Assembly (NCBI GenBank): GCA_032622095.1
Contig: CP136063.1
Coordinates: 207,253,934 to 207,317,933, forward strand
DNA from: Siphonodentalium dalli
Taxonomy: Eukaryota > Mollusca > Scaphopoda > Gadilida > Siphonodentaliidae
Direction: 5' to 3'
Length of the DNA stretch: 64,000 nt
Both the position numbers and the translations under genes were made by a program. The stretch's first letter is position 1, and every line of letters starts with the position of its first letter. The notes below the pieces were generated by a model. The model saw only the letters and a program-made list of their open reading frames with translations, was not told the origin of the DNA and ran no database searches. Below are positions 36,265-47,839 of this stretch, piece by piece.

Positions 36265-36825
36265 TACAATGCACTCTTGCAGGGAAATATTTCCTAGTCC
36301 ATCATTGAATAATACAAATCAGTCAGCCCATCATCATCATCGTCATCATCATCATTATCATCATCATCGTCGTCACCACCATCGACATAATCATCGTAAT
36401 CATCATCGCCGTCGTCCATGTCATCATCATAATCTTCATCGTCGTCATCGCCACCGTCATCATTGACGTCATCGTCATAATCTAATTTCCTCATCTTCAA
36501 CATCATTTTCATCATCATGTACATCATCATCATCGTCATCATTATCATTATCATCATCATCAATATAGTCATCTTCTTCCTCACGTTCAACATTAACATC
36601 GTCATCATCGATCAACGTCGTCGTTCTCAACATCATCCCAATCATCATCATCATCGTCAGTATATCCACCATTGTAGAAATGTAAATACGTCTTGCTTAT
36701 CATATTTATTTGTGTTGTTTCTATAAAATTTAATTATGATATCTATTCATTGTGTTGTGCATAACAATGTTATATTCTTTGTAAAATCTTCAATATCTGG
36801 AGGAGAAAAAAATATAATAATAACA
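36265..36825. repeat. (ATC/GTC)n trinucleotide array and LINE tail region
   Basis: 36319-36665 is an impure array of CAT/CGT triplets. The Asp- and His-rich frames across it are artefacts. After it comes AT-rich DNA ending in GGAGAAAAAAATATAATAATA just before the right 83-bp repeat. This A-rich end may be the 3' tail of the family B LINE, with the array expanded inside its 3' untranslated region. Confidence 0.7.
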
Positions 36826-36908
36826 GGTTACAAACAACTAATTATTTTACATATGCCTCGATACACCTTCACGACCACACCCACACCAATATATGGCTCC
36901 AATGAAAA
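36826..36908 (+). repeat. 83-bp direct repeat, right copy
   Basis: Same sequence as 34773-34855 except two substitutions (ACGCCC/ACACCC and CAATCTA/CAATATA). It follows the A-rich end of the LINE. Confidence 0.85.
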
Positions 36909-37407
36909 CGTTAAATTTGGGGCCGTGATCGGTACTCATTCGCGACTTGTTCGACCCAAAACAAATCACGGGTAAACGACTCAGCTTGCAAGTTACATAG
37001 CCAAACTAGCGAATATACAATATATACACACACAAATATAACAAAAGTGTCCAAATTAGCCTCAAATAAGAATAATTCGGGCAGAAATGTGGAAACTATT
37101 GTAATGTGCAACAATTTTCCCTGAAATATCATTCAATTTGCCAGAAAATTGCCCGAATAGGCTGGAATAGGACCATAAAAAATCTCCAGTTTGCCCGAAT
37201 GTTGAACTTTCTACCCGATTTGGGGGGGGGCTGCAGCCTCCAGCCCCCCCCCCCCGGCCCATGATTGTGACAGAGCGGTATAAATACAACAATTAACAGA
37301 GAACATAAATATATCAAATTGAAATTTCACATAATATTGTCAGGTAAATTGTTAATCCGATTTCCCCTCGGACTATATGCCTATACTGATTGCACATATA
37401 GTCAGAT
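36909..37407. other. No gene recognised
   Basis: Contains a G9 run and a C-rich run (37221-37256) that can pair as a hairpin across CTGCAGCCTCCAG. No gene seen. Confidence 0.45.
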
Positions 37408-38650
37408 ATAGTTAAAGAATTCACTTATTTAGGGGTTAAATTATTTTATAATGGTCGCTTCTGCCAGAACATAAAGAAAACAGTTAACTCTGCAACGAGA
37501 GCCATGTACGGACTGCTTAATAAGGTCCGAAAACTAAACTTACCCATTGATATTATGCTTGATTTATTCGATAAGATGATTTTACCTATTTTACTGTATG
37601 GGAGTGAGATATGGTGTTTTGAACGTATTCAAAGTGTAGAGACACTACATCTAAAATTTTGTAAGATGGTTGCGTCCATCAAAATGAGTACCCCCAATTA
37701 CATAGTTTATGCAGAATTCGCACGACACCCCGTCTCTATAGAAATAACATGCCGAGCTCTGACATATTGGTCAAAGCTCGTATCGAGTAACGGCTCTGAG
37801 CTAGCTAAGAATATTTATACCTTAATTTATCAGACTCATGAGATGAACTCACAGACAGCAGACAAAAATAACTCCAAATGGTTATGTTTTGTCAAAAATG
37901 CTCTTTATGATTTGAAATTGCAATCAAAGTGGATCACACAGACGGGCCTGACCGCTATTGAACTGAGAAATGCAAAAACTGTTCTCAAACAACGTCATTG
38001 GGACGCACTACTCGTTGACATAAACACATCTGCTTCATCGAGGGCCCAATTTTATAGTTTTATTAAAACTGACTACGGTTACCCAAATTACTTGAAGATT
38101 TTGCCGTCTAATCTATCGATATACCTCTTGAAGCTCAGAACTGCAAATCATAAACTGCCTATAGAGTGCTCAAGATGGAAGAAATCTCAGAATGATAATG
38201 ACAATAGGATATGCACCATATGTGGAAAATATTTAGGAGACGAATACCATTTAGTTATTATATGCAGTCATTTGGATGAAATCAGAAAACAATATATCCC
38301 TGAGTACTTTTGGAAGAACCCTACGAGAGAGAAATTCCATGGTCTCCTATCTCTTCAAAATATAAGCCTCATAAAAAGACTATGCATATTCCTAAGGTGT
38401 GCCTTTAAGAAGGTGTCTTATACTATATAATCGAAATCATTTATTGTTATGGGTGAACACATGTAGTTATCATACTTGTTAAGTTTATCGCCTATTATTG
38501 TGTAATCTAATTTAATTACTGCTGTGTATATGAAATGAACAATGATTAATGTGAAATTCAAAGTTGTGTACATAGTGTATATATATATATGTTTTGCTTG
38601 TTTCACAGTTATGTGACTTATGCAATAAATCAATCAATCAATCAATCAAA
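37408..38650 (+). pseudogene. LINE family A copy with (AATC)n tail
   Basis: Open from VKEFTYLGVKLFYNGRFCQN through MLDLFDKMILPILLYGSEIW, LHLKFCKMVASIKMSTPNYI, LLKLRTANHKLPIECSRW and the zinc motif CTICGKYLGDEYHLVIIC (CX2CX8HX4C) to a stop at 38430. About 200 bases of 3' untranslated DNA follow, ending AATAAATCAATCAATCAATC. The polymerase active site is missing by 5' truncation. This subgroup is closest to the minus-strand fragment 54220-55045. The 340-codon open stretch suggests a rather recent copy. Confidence 0.9.
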
Positions 38651-39523
38651 CCCTTAGCGTAAACTAATTATCACGCTCATATGTCGGTCGTTTTAGTCGA
38701 TGTAACTAATACCACGGCTTTGCCATCATAGTTACGTTTGGTGATACGGATAGAATAATCATTTCTGCTTAATTTGAAACAAACCTCCAGATCTGATGTG
38801 ACCATTTCACGAAGTTTGAACTTTTTAAATCGGATAACGCTGTTTTCGCGCGACATCGATCACTGGGCAAACTGAGTTTTATATATCATTTGGAGGAGAT
38901 ATCCTTTATTGTATCGACCACATTTGTTCATTGTTACGTTGTGAATTTTGACTATAATAAAATTGGTTCCTTTTCTCATTCATCGGCGAGAAAACTAGAC
39001 CCAAAGTTGCAGAGTAGTTACGTATTTCTGTATAAATGCGACATAAATTTTGGTCACCTGCTTCACAAAATTATATTTAGATCATATCTCTACATGTTTC
39101 AACATTTAAATATTATACTTACCTGCGTTAAATCAGAAAAACACACATTTTCCGGAGCATGAGTTCAACTGTTTATGAAAAATTAGCGAAACTCGACCAA
39201 GGTCGGGAAGTTTGCTCGACGAGGGGTCATTTCTGGCGCACAGGTGGTACCCACACAATTTAGGCTTGTTTTTGTTTTATGACAGGTTAGCCCATAGGTA
39301 ATTTTGTACACACTCACCGCATCTATATTTCACCACATAAACCGATTTTGCAGACCACAGGGTTTTCGCTTTACATGATAGGATCAAGATAGCTTTTGGT
39401 TAGTCCGGGGAGATTTTATTATGGAATGTGGGATATATATATATGTGTATATAGTGTACATATATTCAATATTTTGTATCACATTAATTTAGTGACAAAA
39501 ATAAAGCATACAACAACAAAATT
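38651..39523. other. No gene recognised
   Basis: A frame at 38890-39162 (+) is open but has no recognisable motif. No repeats matched. Confidence 0.4.
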
Positions 39524-39878
39524 ATATGATAATAGCACGAACAAAGCTATTTGAAAAATTAGAAACTGTAAATCCGGGGTTCATCAAACTATCAAACAAG
39601 GAAACATTTATTAGTATTATGAAAAATAACAATCCCACAGTGTGCGATATGATTTGCAATAACATAATATTATATGGATTCTTCATAATACGGGAAAATG
39701 TTGTTCACAACAAATGAAAAAGGGAAGCTGGAAGGGAAACATTCGTACGTAATTTTAATTATCTGTGTTCAAAATATGTGTTGATACAATGAATATTCTT
39801 ATATATGTGTTTTATATACTACTTTGCAACATGTCTGTAATATATATTTCTTGCAATAAATGTTATCTATCTATCTAC
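39524..39878 (+). pseudogene. LINE family A extreme 3' end with (TATC)n tail
   Basis: The frame reads KLFEKLETVNPGFIKLSNKE, FISIMKNNNPTVCDMICNNI, matching the last 40-50 residues of the 28452-27029 copy (YKPGFLQWKETDKFIFFMSN, VCSLICRK). Stop at 39717; the tail is GCAATAAATGTTATCTATC. A severely 5'-truncated insertion. Confidence 0.8.
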
Positions 39879-39894
39879 CGCTCATCGCCGTGAT

Positions 39895-39957
39895 GGACAT
39901 GTGTGTCAATCTTTGTATGATGTAAAAGTACAATAAAATTGATTGATTGATTGTATC
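39895..39957 (+). repeat. LINE 3' tail fragment, (GATT)n
   Basis: Resembles 34295-34350 (TTTGTATGATGTAAAAGTAC then AATAAAATTGATTGATTGATT). Only the untranslated end is present. Confidence 0.55.
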
Positions 39958-41749
39958 AAAGGCATTACATAACAGACATGGGATTTCTAACTGGTCTGGT
40001 CTGACATCACAGCAGGATATCAGGAAATGTATAAGGTTGTGTTGGCAATAAATGCTTTCGTTTCCTTGAGCCAAGGTTTTTTAATTTTTGCTATACAAGT
40101 CCTTGCTTGAGCGAAAACATTGGCTCCCGCCAATGTGGCCCGTGGATAGTAAGATTAGATTTATTAGCATCTGGACTCATTATTGTAGAAACTACGGACA
40201 TTCTCTATTATCCGGGTTTGGTGAACTCCATATATTATTCAGAGTTTGCACATGGGCCAAGTTTGCCACTTAAATACAAATTCTGGGTCTGATGTTAAGC
40301 CGCTCTGACATGGGCGTATATATGTAAGGGCAGTGGTGTAGTAGCTGGACGGTTTTGGTCGTACCAATATCAGGGTCCACACAATTTAATCTTTTTCATT
40401 ACACACATAGCAGCTAGCCGTTTTATTAGTATTTGGAACATAAAACAGAAGAAAGTCAAGCATTTAATGATCCCAGGCTGTTAGTTTACCAAGAAGACAC
40501 ATGCTAATAGGGCCCTGTACCATGCCATCTAACTGTATCAGCTTATTATATGTAGTAAACGGAGTGCACCATAAAATACCCAGTCAGATTTGGTTAACAA
40601 CTAATATATATTAAAGATACAAAGATTTATGGACAATCCTGGAGAGCTAGCCCCAGAGTGGGGGAATGTTACCCATTTCTTTCAAGCCATTGCTGGCACC
40701 AATTAATGGACATAACAGTATCATGTACATGGCACATGGTATTTGAAATGATCTAGTTGTTGTGGAAAGTTGGGAAATGTGGAAGGGTTGTATAGAAATC
40801 CAAAGACATTAATGGGACCGTCATTAAATGCTTGGCATTTATGGACTTTAATCGCATCCATCCTAGTCCGTGGGCCAATTCCAAAAAGACGCCTAGTTTT
40901 CGCTTTCGTTGCACCCCCCCTCCGAACAAATGTTTGTTATACCAAATTATAGGTAATTATATAGCCGTCAGGGTGGTGTAAATTTCCACTTCAGAAATGT
41001 GTCCAAAAGTTTCGAAAAATGAGGATGATTAACCCTACCCCAGTTGAAAACATTACATGTAGCTGTTCTGAATCATTAAGCCCCTACGCGAATCTTAAAA
41101 ACTTCAGAAGAACCATTTATAGTTGATAACATGCCTCATATATACCGTCAATGGACACAATTGTCATTTTTTGAAAATATTGAAAATAAATTGAGTTATA
41201 GTGAAAAGTGTGATAAAAAGAGTGATTGTTTGGGTACTTTTTCCAAAATGTTGTCTAATATAAAATGATATAAGTTCCGGATTTCAGTGAAACATGCGGA
41301 TATTAAGGTTTTAAAAACTTCGCAAGGGTATATTCCACATGTTCGAAAAACTAGAATGTGATTCATTCCGTATTTTCGACTTACTATGAAAAAGCTACCC
41401 CTACCCCCTATTTTTTAATAATTTAATCCAATTTTTTGAATTTTCAATAGTGTACCCATTCAACACATATGCTCCTTCAAAATTGATTTTAAACAATATA
41501 ATGATTTGATAATCCGACATTTGTCATTCATAATTTTAAAAATCTCGAAATTTGCCAAAAATTTACTGAAATATTTATAAAAAAAAAAAAATAAATAAAA
41601 AGAGACTTTTTTCAATATTTTTCAACAAAAAGTAAAATTGAGTTGTGCAGATCATTTAATAGTGCTATATATAACAAAATATGACTGATATGTCCGTATC
41701 ACAAGAAAATGTCATAATATTTTACTAAAATGACAGGCAAAATGGGAGG
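39958..41749. other. No gene recognised
   Basis: Nearly 1.8 kb with no motif-bearing frame. An A-rich stretch occupies 41578-41602, and much of 41150-41640 is very AT-rich. Confidence 0.45.
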
Positions 41750-42030
41750 TTGTATGATCATCCCATGCATGATGTACCATACAGGGATGTACTATGATCG
41801 CCCCAGGGATCATTGGGGTGTCGGAGGGTCGTCCCATGGGCCATCTGAAGGTCGTACCTTCGACCACGTGACCACATTGAGGTCGTAACGTCGTCACAGT
41901 GACCATATAGAGGTCGTATGACAATCCCAGGGACCAGATGGATGTCGTCATCAGGCATCACAAGGTCTTCCCATGGACCATACGGAGATCGGACGGTCAT
42001 CCCAGATAACATAGGGAGGTCGTATGACCG
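41750..42030. repeat. Degenerate minisatellite, unit about 30 bp
   Basis: About nine imperfect units following the pattern GGACCATATAGAGGTCGTATG then a TCATCCCAG-like end. The minus-strand frames across it look open only because of the repeat. It lies just before the 820-bp satellite but does not share its unit. Confidence 0.7.
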
Positions 42031-42080
42031 ATATCCGAAATGGGATAGGAATGGGTTATTTATTTAAGGCCTTATCCCAG

Positions 42081-45000
42081 CGCTGATTTATTCAGTATTG
42101 TCAGGAATTCCATTTAGTTTTTTGTTTATTCAGACTTCTCGGAGAAAGATGATTTCCATTAGTTTGTCTTTTAATTAGATTTTTGATTTGGCCATCACAC
42201 AATATGTCAACCAGATAATTAAATGTTAATCGGTCATATTTTTAGTGACGTCTATTTGTGCGACCATTTTTGTGATAAAATTTTCACAAAATTACTAAAC
42301 CTTGTGATATAATGATATTGCTGGTTTTTGAACCCAAATAGTCAGATTGTGCTGTAAAAATACAAGATATAACACATAAAACTATTTTCAGTCGCCAGAA
42401 AAATGGCATGTCCTGTCCCGCTCGCCCCTTGGCCAAGGGCACGGGGTCAGCTGCCCCCCTCCCCCGCTCTGGTATATACGTCATGTTACACGCATGCGGG
42501 CCCCTGTGACACAGCGTTCCCGATAAACCTACTCCCCGATACGGTGTCCTCATAAAACTACTCTCTCACCTATATTTTGGGCCCCCATATACCTACTCTC
42601 CCACACGGTGTGCCCGATAAACCTCTGATATGGCGTCCCCATAAAACTAGACTCGCACCCAGGGGCCACATAAACCTGCTCTCCGACACATACTATAATT
42701 ATGAAAATCCATCCATCGTTTGCTCAGCTAGAGATTGCTAAACACAAAATCTGGTCGACATCTGTGATGGCCAAATCACAAGTCTAATTAAAAGAAAAAC
42801 TTATGGAATTTCTGACAATGCTGAATATAGGTCGCTTGCAGAAATTGTCAACGATTATTTTGATAAATAAGATAATAAAATTGAAACAACGGTCGCGCTG
42901 ATTTATTCAGTATTGTCAGGAATTCCATTTAGTTTTTTGTTTATTCAGACTTCTCGGAGAAAGATGATTTCCATTAGTTTTTCTTTTAATTAGATTTTTG
43001 ATTTGGCCATCACACAATATGTCAACCAGATAATTAAATGTTAATCGGTCATATTTTTAGTGACGTCTATTTGTGCGACCATTTTTGTGATAAAATTTTC
43101 ACAAAATTACTAAACCTTGTGATATAATGATATTGCTGGTTTTTGAACCCAAATAGTCAGATTGTGCTGTAAAAATACAAGATATAACACATAAAACTAT
43201 TTTCATTCGCCAGAAAAATGGCATGTCCTGTCCCGCTCGCCCCTTGGCCAAGGGCACGGGGTCAGTTGCCCCCCCCCCCCCGCTCTGGTATATACGTCAT
43301 GTTACACGCATGTGGGCCCCTGTGACACAGCGTTCCCGATAAACCTACTCCCCGATACGGTGTCCTCATAAAACTACTCTCTCACCTATATTTTGGGCCC
43401 CCATATATCTACTCTCCCACACGGTGTGTCCGATAAACCTCTGATATGGCGTCCCCATAAAACTACACTCTCACCCAGGGACCACATAAACCTGCTCTCC
43501 GACACATACTATAATTATGAAAATCCATCCATCGTTTGCTCAGCTAGAGATTGCTAAACACAAAATCTGGTCGACATCTGTGATGGCCAAATCACAAGTC
43601 TAATTAAAAGAAAAACTTATGGAATTTCTGACAATGCTGAAAATAGGTCGCTTGCAGAAATTGTCAACGATTATTTTGATAAATAAGATAATGAAATTGA
43701 AACAACGGTCGCGCTGATTTATTCAGTATTGTCAGGAATTCCATTTAGTTTTTTGTTTATTCAGACTTCTCGGAGAAAGATGATTTCCATTAGTTTTTCT
43801 TTTAATTAGATTTTTGATTTGGCCATATCACAATATGTCAACCAGATAATTAAATGTTAATCGGTCATATTTTTAGTGACGTCTATTTGTGCGACCATTT
43901 TTGTGATAAACTTTTCACAAAATTACTAAGCCTTGTGATATAATGATATTGCTGGTTTTTGAACCCAAATAGTCAGATTGTGCTGTAAAAATACAAGATT
44001 TAACACACAAAACTATTTTCAGTCGCCAGAAAAATGGCATGTCCTGTCCCGCTCACCCCTTGGCCAAGGGCAGGGGGTCAGCTGCCCCCCCCCACTCTGG
44101 TATATACGTCATGTTACACGCATGTGGGCCCCTGTGACACAGCGTTACCGATAAACCCACTCCCGGATACGGTGTCCTCATAAAACTACTCTCTCACCTA
44201 TATTTTGGGTCCACATAAACCTGCTCTTCGACACATACTATAATTATGAAAATCCATCCATCGTTTGCTCAGCTAGAAATTGCTAAGCACAAAATCTGGT
44301 CGACATCTGTGATGGCCAAATCACAAGTCTAATTAAAAGAAAAACTTATGGAATTTCTGACAATGCTGAATATAGGTCGCTTGCAGAAATTGTCAACGAT
44401 TATTTTGATAAATAAGATAATAAAATTGAAACAACGGTCGCGCTGATTTATTCCGTATTGTCGGGAATTCCATTTAGTTTTTTGTTTATTCAGACTTCTC
44501 GGAGAAAGATGATTTCCATTAGTTTGTCTTTTAAATAGATTTTTGATTTGGCCATCACACAATATGTCAACCAGATAATTAAATCATAATCGGTCATATT
44601 TTTAGTGACGTCTATTTGTGCGACCATTTTTATGATAAAATTTTCACAAAATTACTAAACCTTGTGATATAATGATATTGCTGGTTTTTGAACCCAAATA
44701 GTCAGATTGTGCTGTAAAAATACAAGATTTAACACATAAAACTACTTTCAGTCGCCAGAAAAATGGCATGTCCTGTCCCGCTCGCCCCTTGGCCAAGGGC
44801 AGAGGGTCAGCTGCCCCCCCCCCCCCCCGCTCTGGTATATACGTCATGTTACACGCATGTGGGCCCCTGTGACACAGCGTTCCCGATAAACCTATACCCC
44901 CCGATACGGTGTCCTCATAAAACTACTCTCTCACCTATATTTTGGGTCCCCATATACCTACTCTCCCACACGGTGTGTCCGATAAACCTCTGATATGGCG

Positions 45001-47140
45001 TCCCCATAAAACTACACTCTCACTCAGGGGCCACATAAACCTGCTCTCCGACACATATACTATAATTATGAAAGTCCATCCATCGTTTGATCAGCTAGAG
45101 ATTGCTAAACACAAAATCTGGTCGACATCTGTGATGGCCAAATCACAAGTCTAATTAAAAGAAAAACTTATGGAATTTCTGCCAATGCTGAATATAGGTC
45201 GCTTGCAGAAATTGTCAACGATTATTTTGATAAATAAGATAATAAATTGAAAATTGAAACAACGGTCTCGCTGATTTATTCCATATTGTCAGGAATTCCA
45301 TTTAGTTTTTTGTTTATTCAGACTTCTCGGAGAAAGATGATTTCTATTGGTTTTTCTTTTAATTAGATTTTTGATTTGGCCATCACACAATATGTCAACC
45401 AGATAATTAAATCTTAATCGGTCATATTTTTAGTGAAGTCTATTTGTGCGACCATTTTTGTGATAAAATTTTCACAAAATTACTAAACCTTGTGATATAA
45501 TGATATTGCTGGTTTTTGAACCCAAATAGTCATATTGTGCTGTAAAAATACAAGATTTAACACATAAAACTATTTTCAGTCGCCAGAAAAATGGCATGTC
45601 CTGTCCCGCTCGCCCCTTGGCCAAGGGCAGCTGCCCCCCACTCTGGTATATACGTCATGTTACACGCATGTGGGCCCCTGTGACACAGCGTTACCGACAA
45701 ACCCACTCCCCGATACGGTGTCCTCATAAAACTACTCTCTCACCTATATTTTGGGTCCCCATATACCTACTCTCCCACATGGTGTGCCCGATAAACCTCT
45801 GATATGGCGTCCCCATAAAACTACACTCTCACTCAGGGGCCACATACACCTGCTCTCCGACACATACTATAATTATGAAAATCGATCCATCCATCGTTTG
45901 CTCAGCTGGAGATTGCTAAACACAAAATTCCCTCCCCAAAATCTGGTCGACATCTGTGATGGCCAAATCACAAGTCTAATTAAAAGAAAAACTTATGGAA
46001 TTTCTGCCAATGCTGAATATAGGTCGCTTGCAGAAATTGTCAACGATTATTTTGATAAATAAGATAATAAATTGAAAATTGAAACAATGGTCGCGCTGAT
46101 TTATTCCGTATTGTCAGGAATTCCATATAGTTTTTTGTTTATTCAGACTTCTTGGAGAAAGATGATTTCCTTTGGTTTTTCTTTTAATTAGATTTTTGAT
46201 TTGGCCATCACACAATATATGTCAACCAGATAATTAAATCTTAATCGGTCATATTTTTTGTGACGTCTATTTGTGCGACCATTTGTGTTATAAAATTTTC
46301 ACAAAATTACTAAACCTTGTGATATAATGATATTGCTGGTTTTTGAACCCAAATAGTCAGATTGTGCTGTAAAAATACAAGATTTAACACATAAAACTAT
46401 TTTCAGTCGCCAGAAAAATGGCATGTCCTGTCCCGCTCGCCCCTTGGCCAAGGGCAGGGGGGTCGGTTGCCCCCCCCGCTCTGGTATATACGTCATGTTA
46501 ATCGCATGTGGGCCCATGTGACACAGCGTTCCCGATAAACCTACTCCCCGATACGGTGTCCTCATAAAACTACTGCCTTACCTATATTTTGGGCCCCCAT
46601 ATACCTACTCTCCCACACGGTGTGCCCGATAAACCTCTGATATGGCGTCCCCATAAAACTACACTCTCACCCAGGGGCCACATAAACCTGCTCTCCGACA
46701 CATACTATAATTATGAAAATCCATCCATCGTTTGCTCAGCTAGAGATTGCTAAACACAAAATCTGGTCGACATCTGTGATGGTCAAATCACAAGTCTAAT
46801 TAAAAGAAAAACTTATGGAATTTCTGAAAATGCTGAATATAGGTCGCTTGCAGAAATTGTCAACGATTATTTTGATAAATAAGATAATAAAATTGAAACA
46901 ACGGTCGCGCTGATTTATTCAGTATTGTCAGGAATTCCATTTCGTTTTTTGTTTATTCAGACTTCTCGGAGAAAGATGATTTCCATTAGTTTGTCTTTTA
47001 ATTAGATTTTTGATTTGGCCATCACACAACTAGTCAAAAATACAAGATTTAACACATAAAACTATTTTCAGTCACCAGAAAAATGGCGTGTCCTGTTCCG
47101 CTCGCCCCTTGACCAAGGGCAGGGGGTCAGCTGCCCCCCG
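42081..47140. repeat. Satellite array, seven units of about 820 bp
   Basis: Units start (at CGCTGATTTATTC) at 42081, 42896, 43712, 44441, 45269, 46094 and 46908, giving spacings of 815, 816, 729, 828, 825 and 814. Unit 3 lacks about 90 bases of its internal short repeat. Unit 7 has an internal deletion near 47030 and ends by about 47140. Each unit has an AT-rich half, a C-run of variable length after GGGTCAGCTG, an internal short repeat of the type CCCATAAACCTACTCTCC, and a 41-codon open stretch near its end. Units differ by few substitutions, so expansion or homogenisation is recent. Confidence 0.95.
42748..42870 (+). other. Open 40-codon stretch conserved in each satellite unit
   Basis: In unit 1 it reads NLVDICDGQITSLIKRKTYG, then NAEYRSLAEIVNDYFDK and TAA. 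The same frame stays open in all six full units, with only single-residue changes (for example SDNAEN, SANAEY, SENAEY). A second overlapping frame ending MAKSQV is also shared. In unit 5 (about 45930) an insertion of roughly 11 bases links it to an upstream frame. It could be a captured terminal exon, or simply reflect low divergence between units. No family recognised. Confidence 0.3.
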
Positions 47141-47651
47141 CTCTGCCCCCATTCTTCCGGCGCCTCAGAACCTACTGGCCCTCACATGGCCCGATAAACC
47201 TGCTAAACACGCTTAACACGACGGACAGCATATATTATATAGACAGAGTGTACAGAGTGTACTAGGCCTATCACAATCAGTGATCAGTCCCATAAAACGA
47301 TTATCTTCTGGCCCATAAACCCTACTCTCATAATCACGTCCCCATATATATAGTTTTCCAGTCCCACAAACCTGCTCTCTGAAAATCAGGTCCCCATATA
47401 AGGAATGTCTCTCTGGCCCATAAACCATATCTTCCCCGAATGTTGTTCCCATAAACCTGTATCTCATTCGTGGATATGATTCAAGATTATTCTGGTTGCG
47501 TGGAGAGAGTTCATATTCTGAAAAGGGCTACCGATAGACAGTGCGTCGGGGCATTACTATTAATTTGGCACGTGCTTCTAACGCCACTGGAAAGTAGTGT
47601 CCCCACATCACTGTTTCAGGACCGGTTGGCACATAAACCACCAAACACTCT

Positions 47652-47653
<2 letters not shown>
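47141..47653. repeat. Short-unit repeat with CCCATAAACC motif
   Basis: Several spaced copies of GGCCCATAAACC or TCCCATAAACCTG alternate with TCCCCATATA, about 30-40 bases apart. It is the same style as the internal repeat of each satellite unit. A single unit of this type also lies near 23410-23440, again beside a (GA)n tract. Confidence 0.6.

Positions 47654-47693
<40 letters not shown>
47654..47693. repeat. (GA)n microsatellite
   Basis: About 20 uninterrupted GA units. Confidence 0.95.
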
Positions 47694-47695
<2 letters not shown>

Positions 47696-47839
47696 TTGAC
47701 ACAACATACATTCGATACAAAATAACACAAAAAACATCCGTTCAGTGGGGAAATCACTTGCACGAATGCGTCACGACCACGGAGGAGAAAAAGCGGTTCA
47801 TGCAAATGGAATGAAATCTAGCCGCGTCACCTTAAGTGA

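Noticed and set aside
42284-42553. 89-codon minus-strand frame repeated in satellite units (also 44644-44847 and 46299-46565)
   Set aside because: Crosses the variable C-run and is closed in other units; no motif. Explained by low divergence of the units.
42081-47140. Regularly spaced repeats as a CRISPR array
   Set aside because: Units are about 820 bp with no spacers, in an animal genome.
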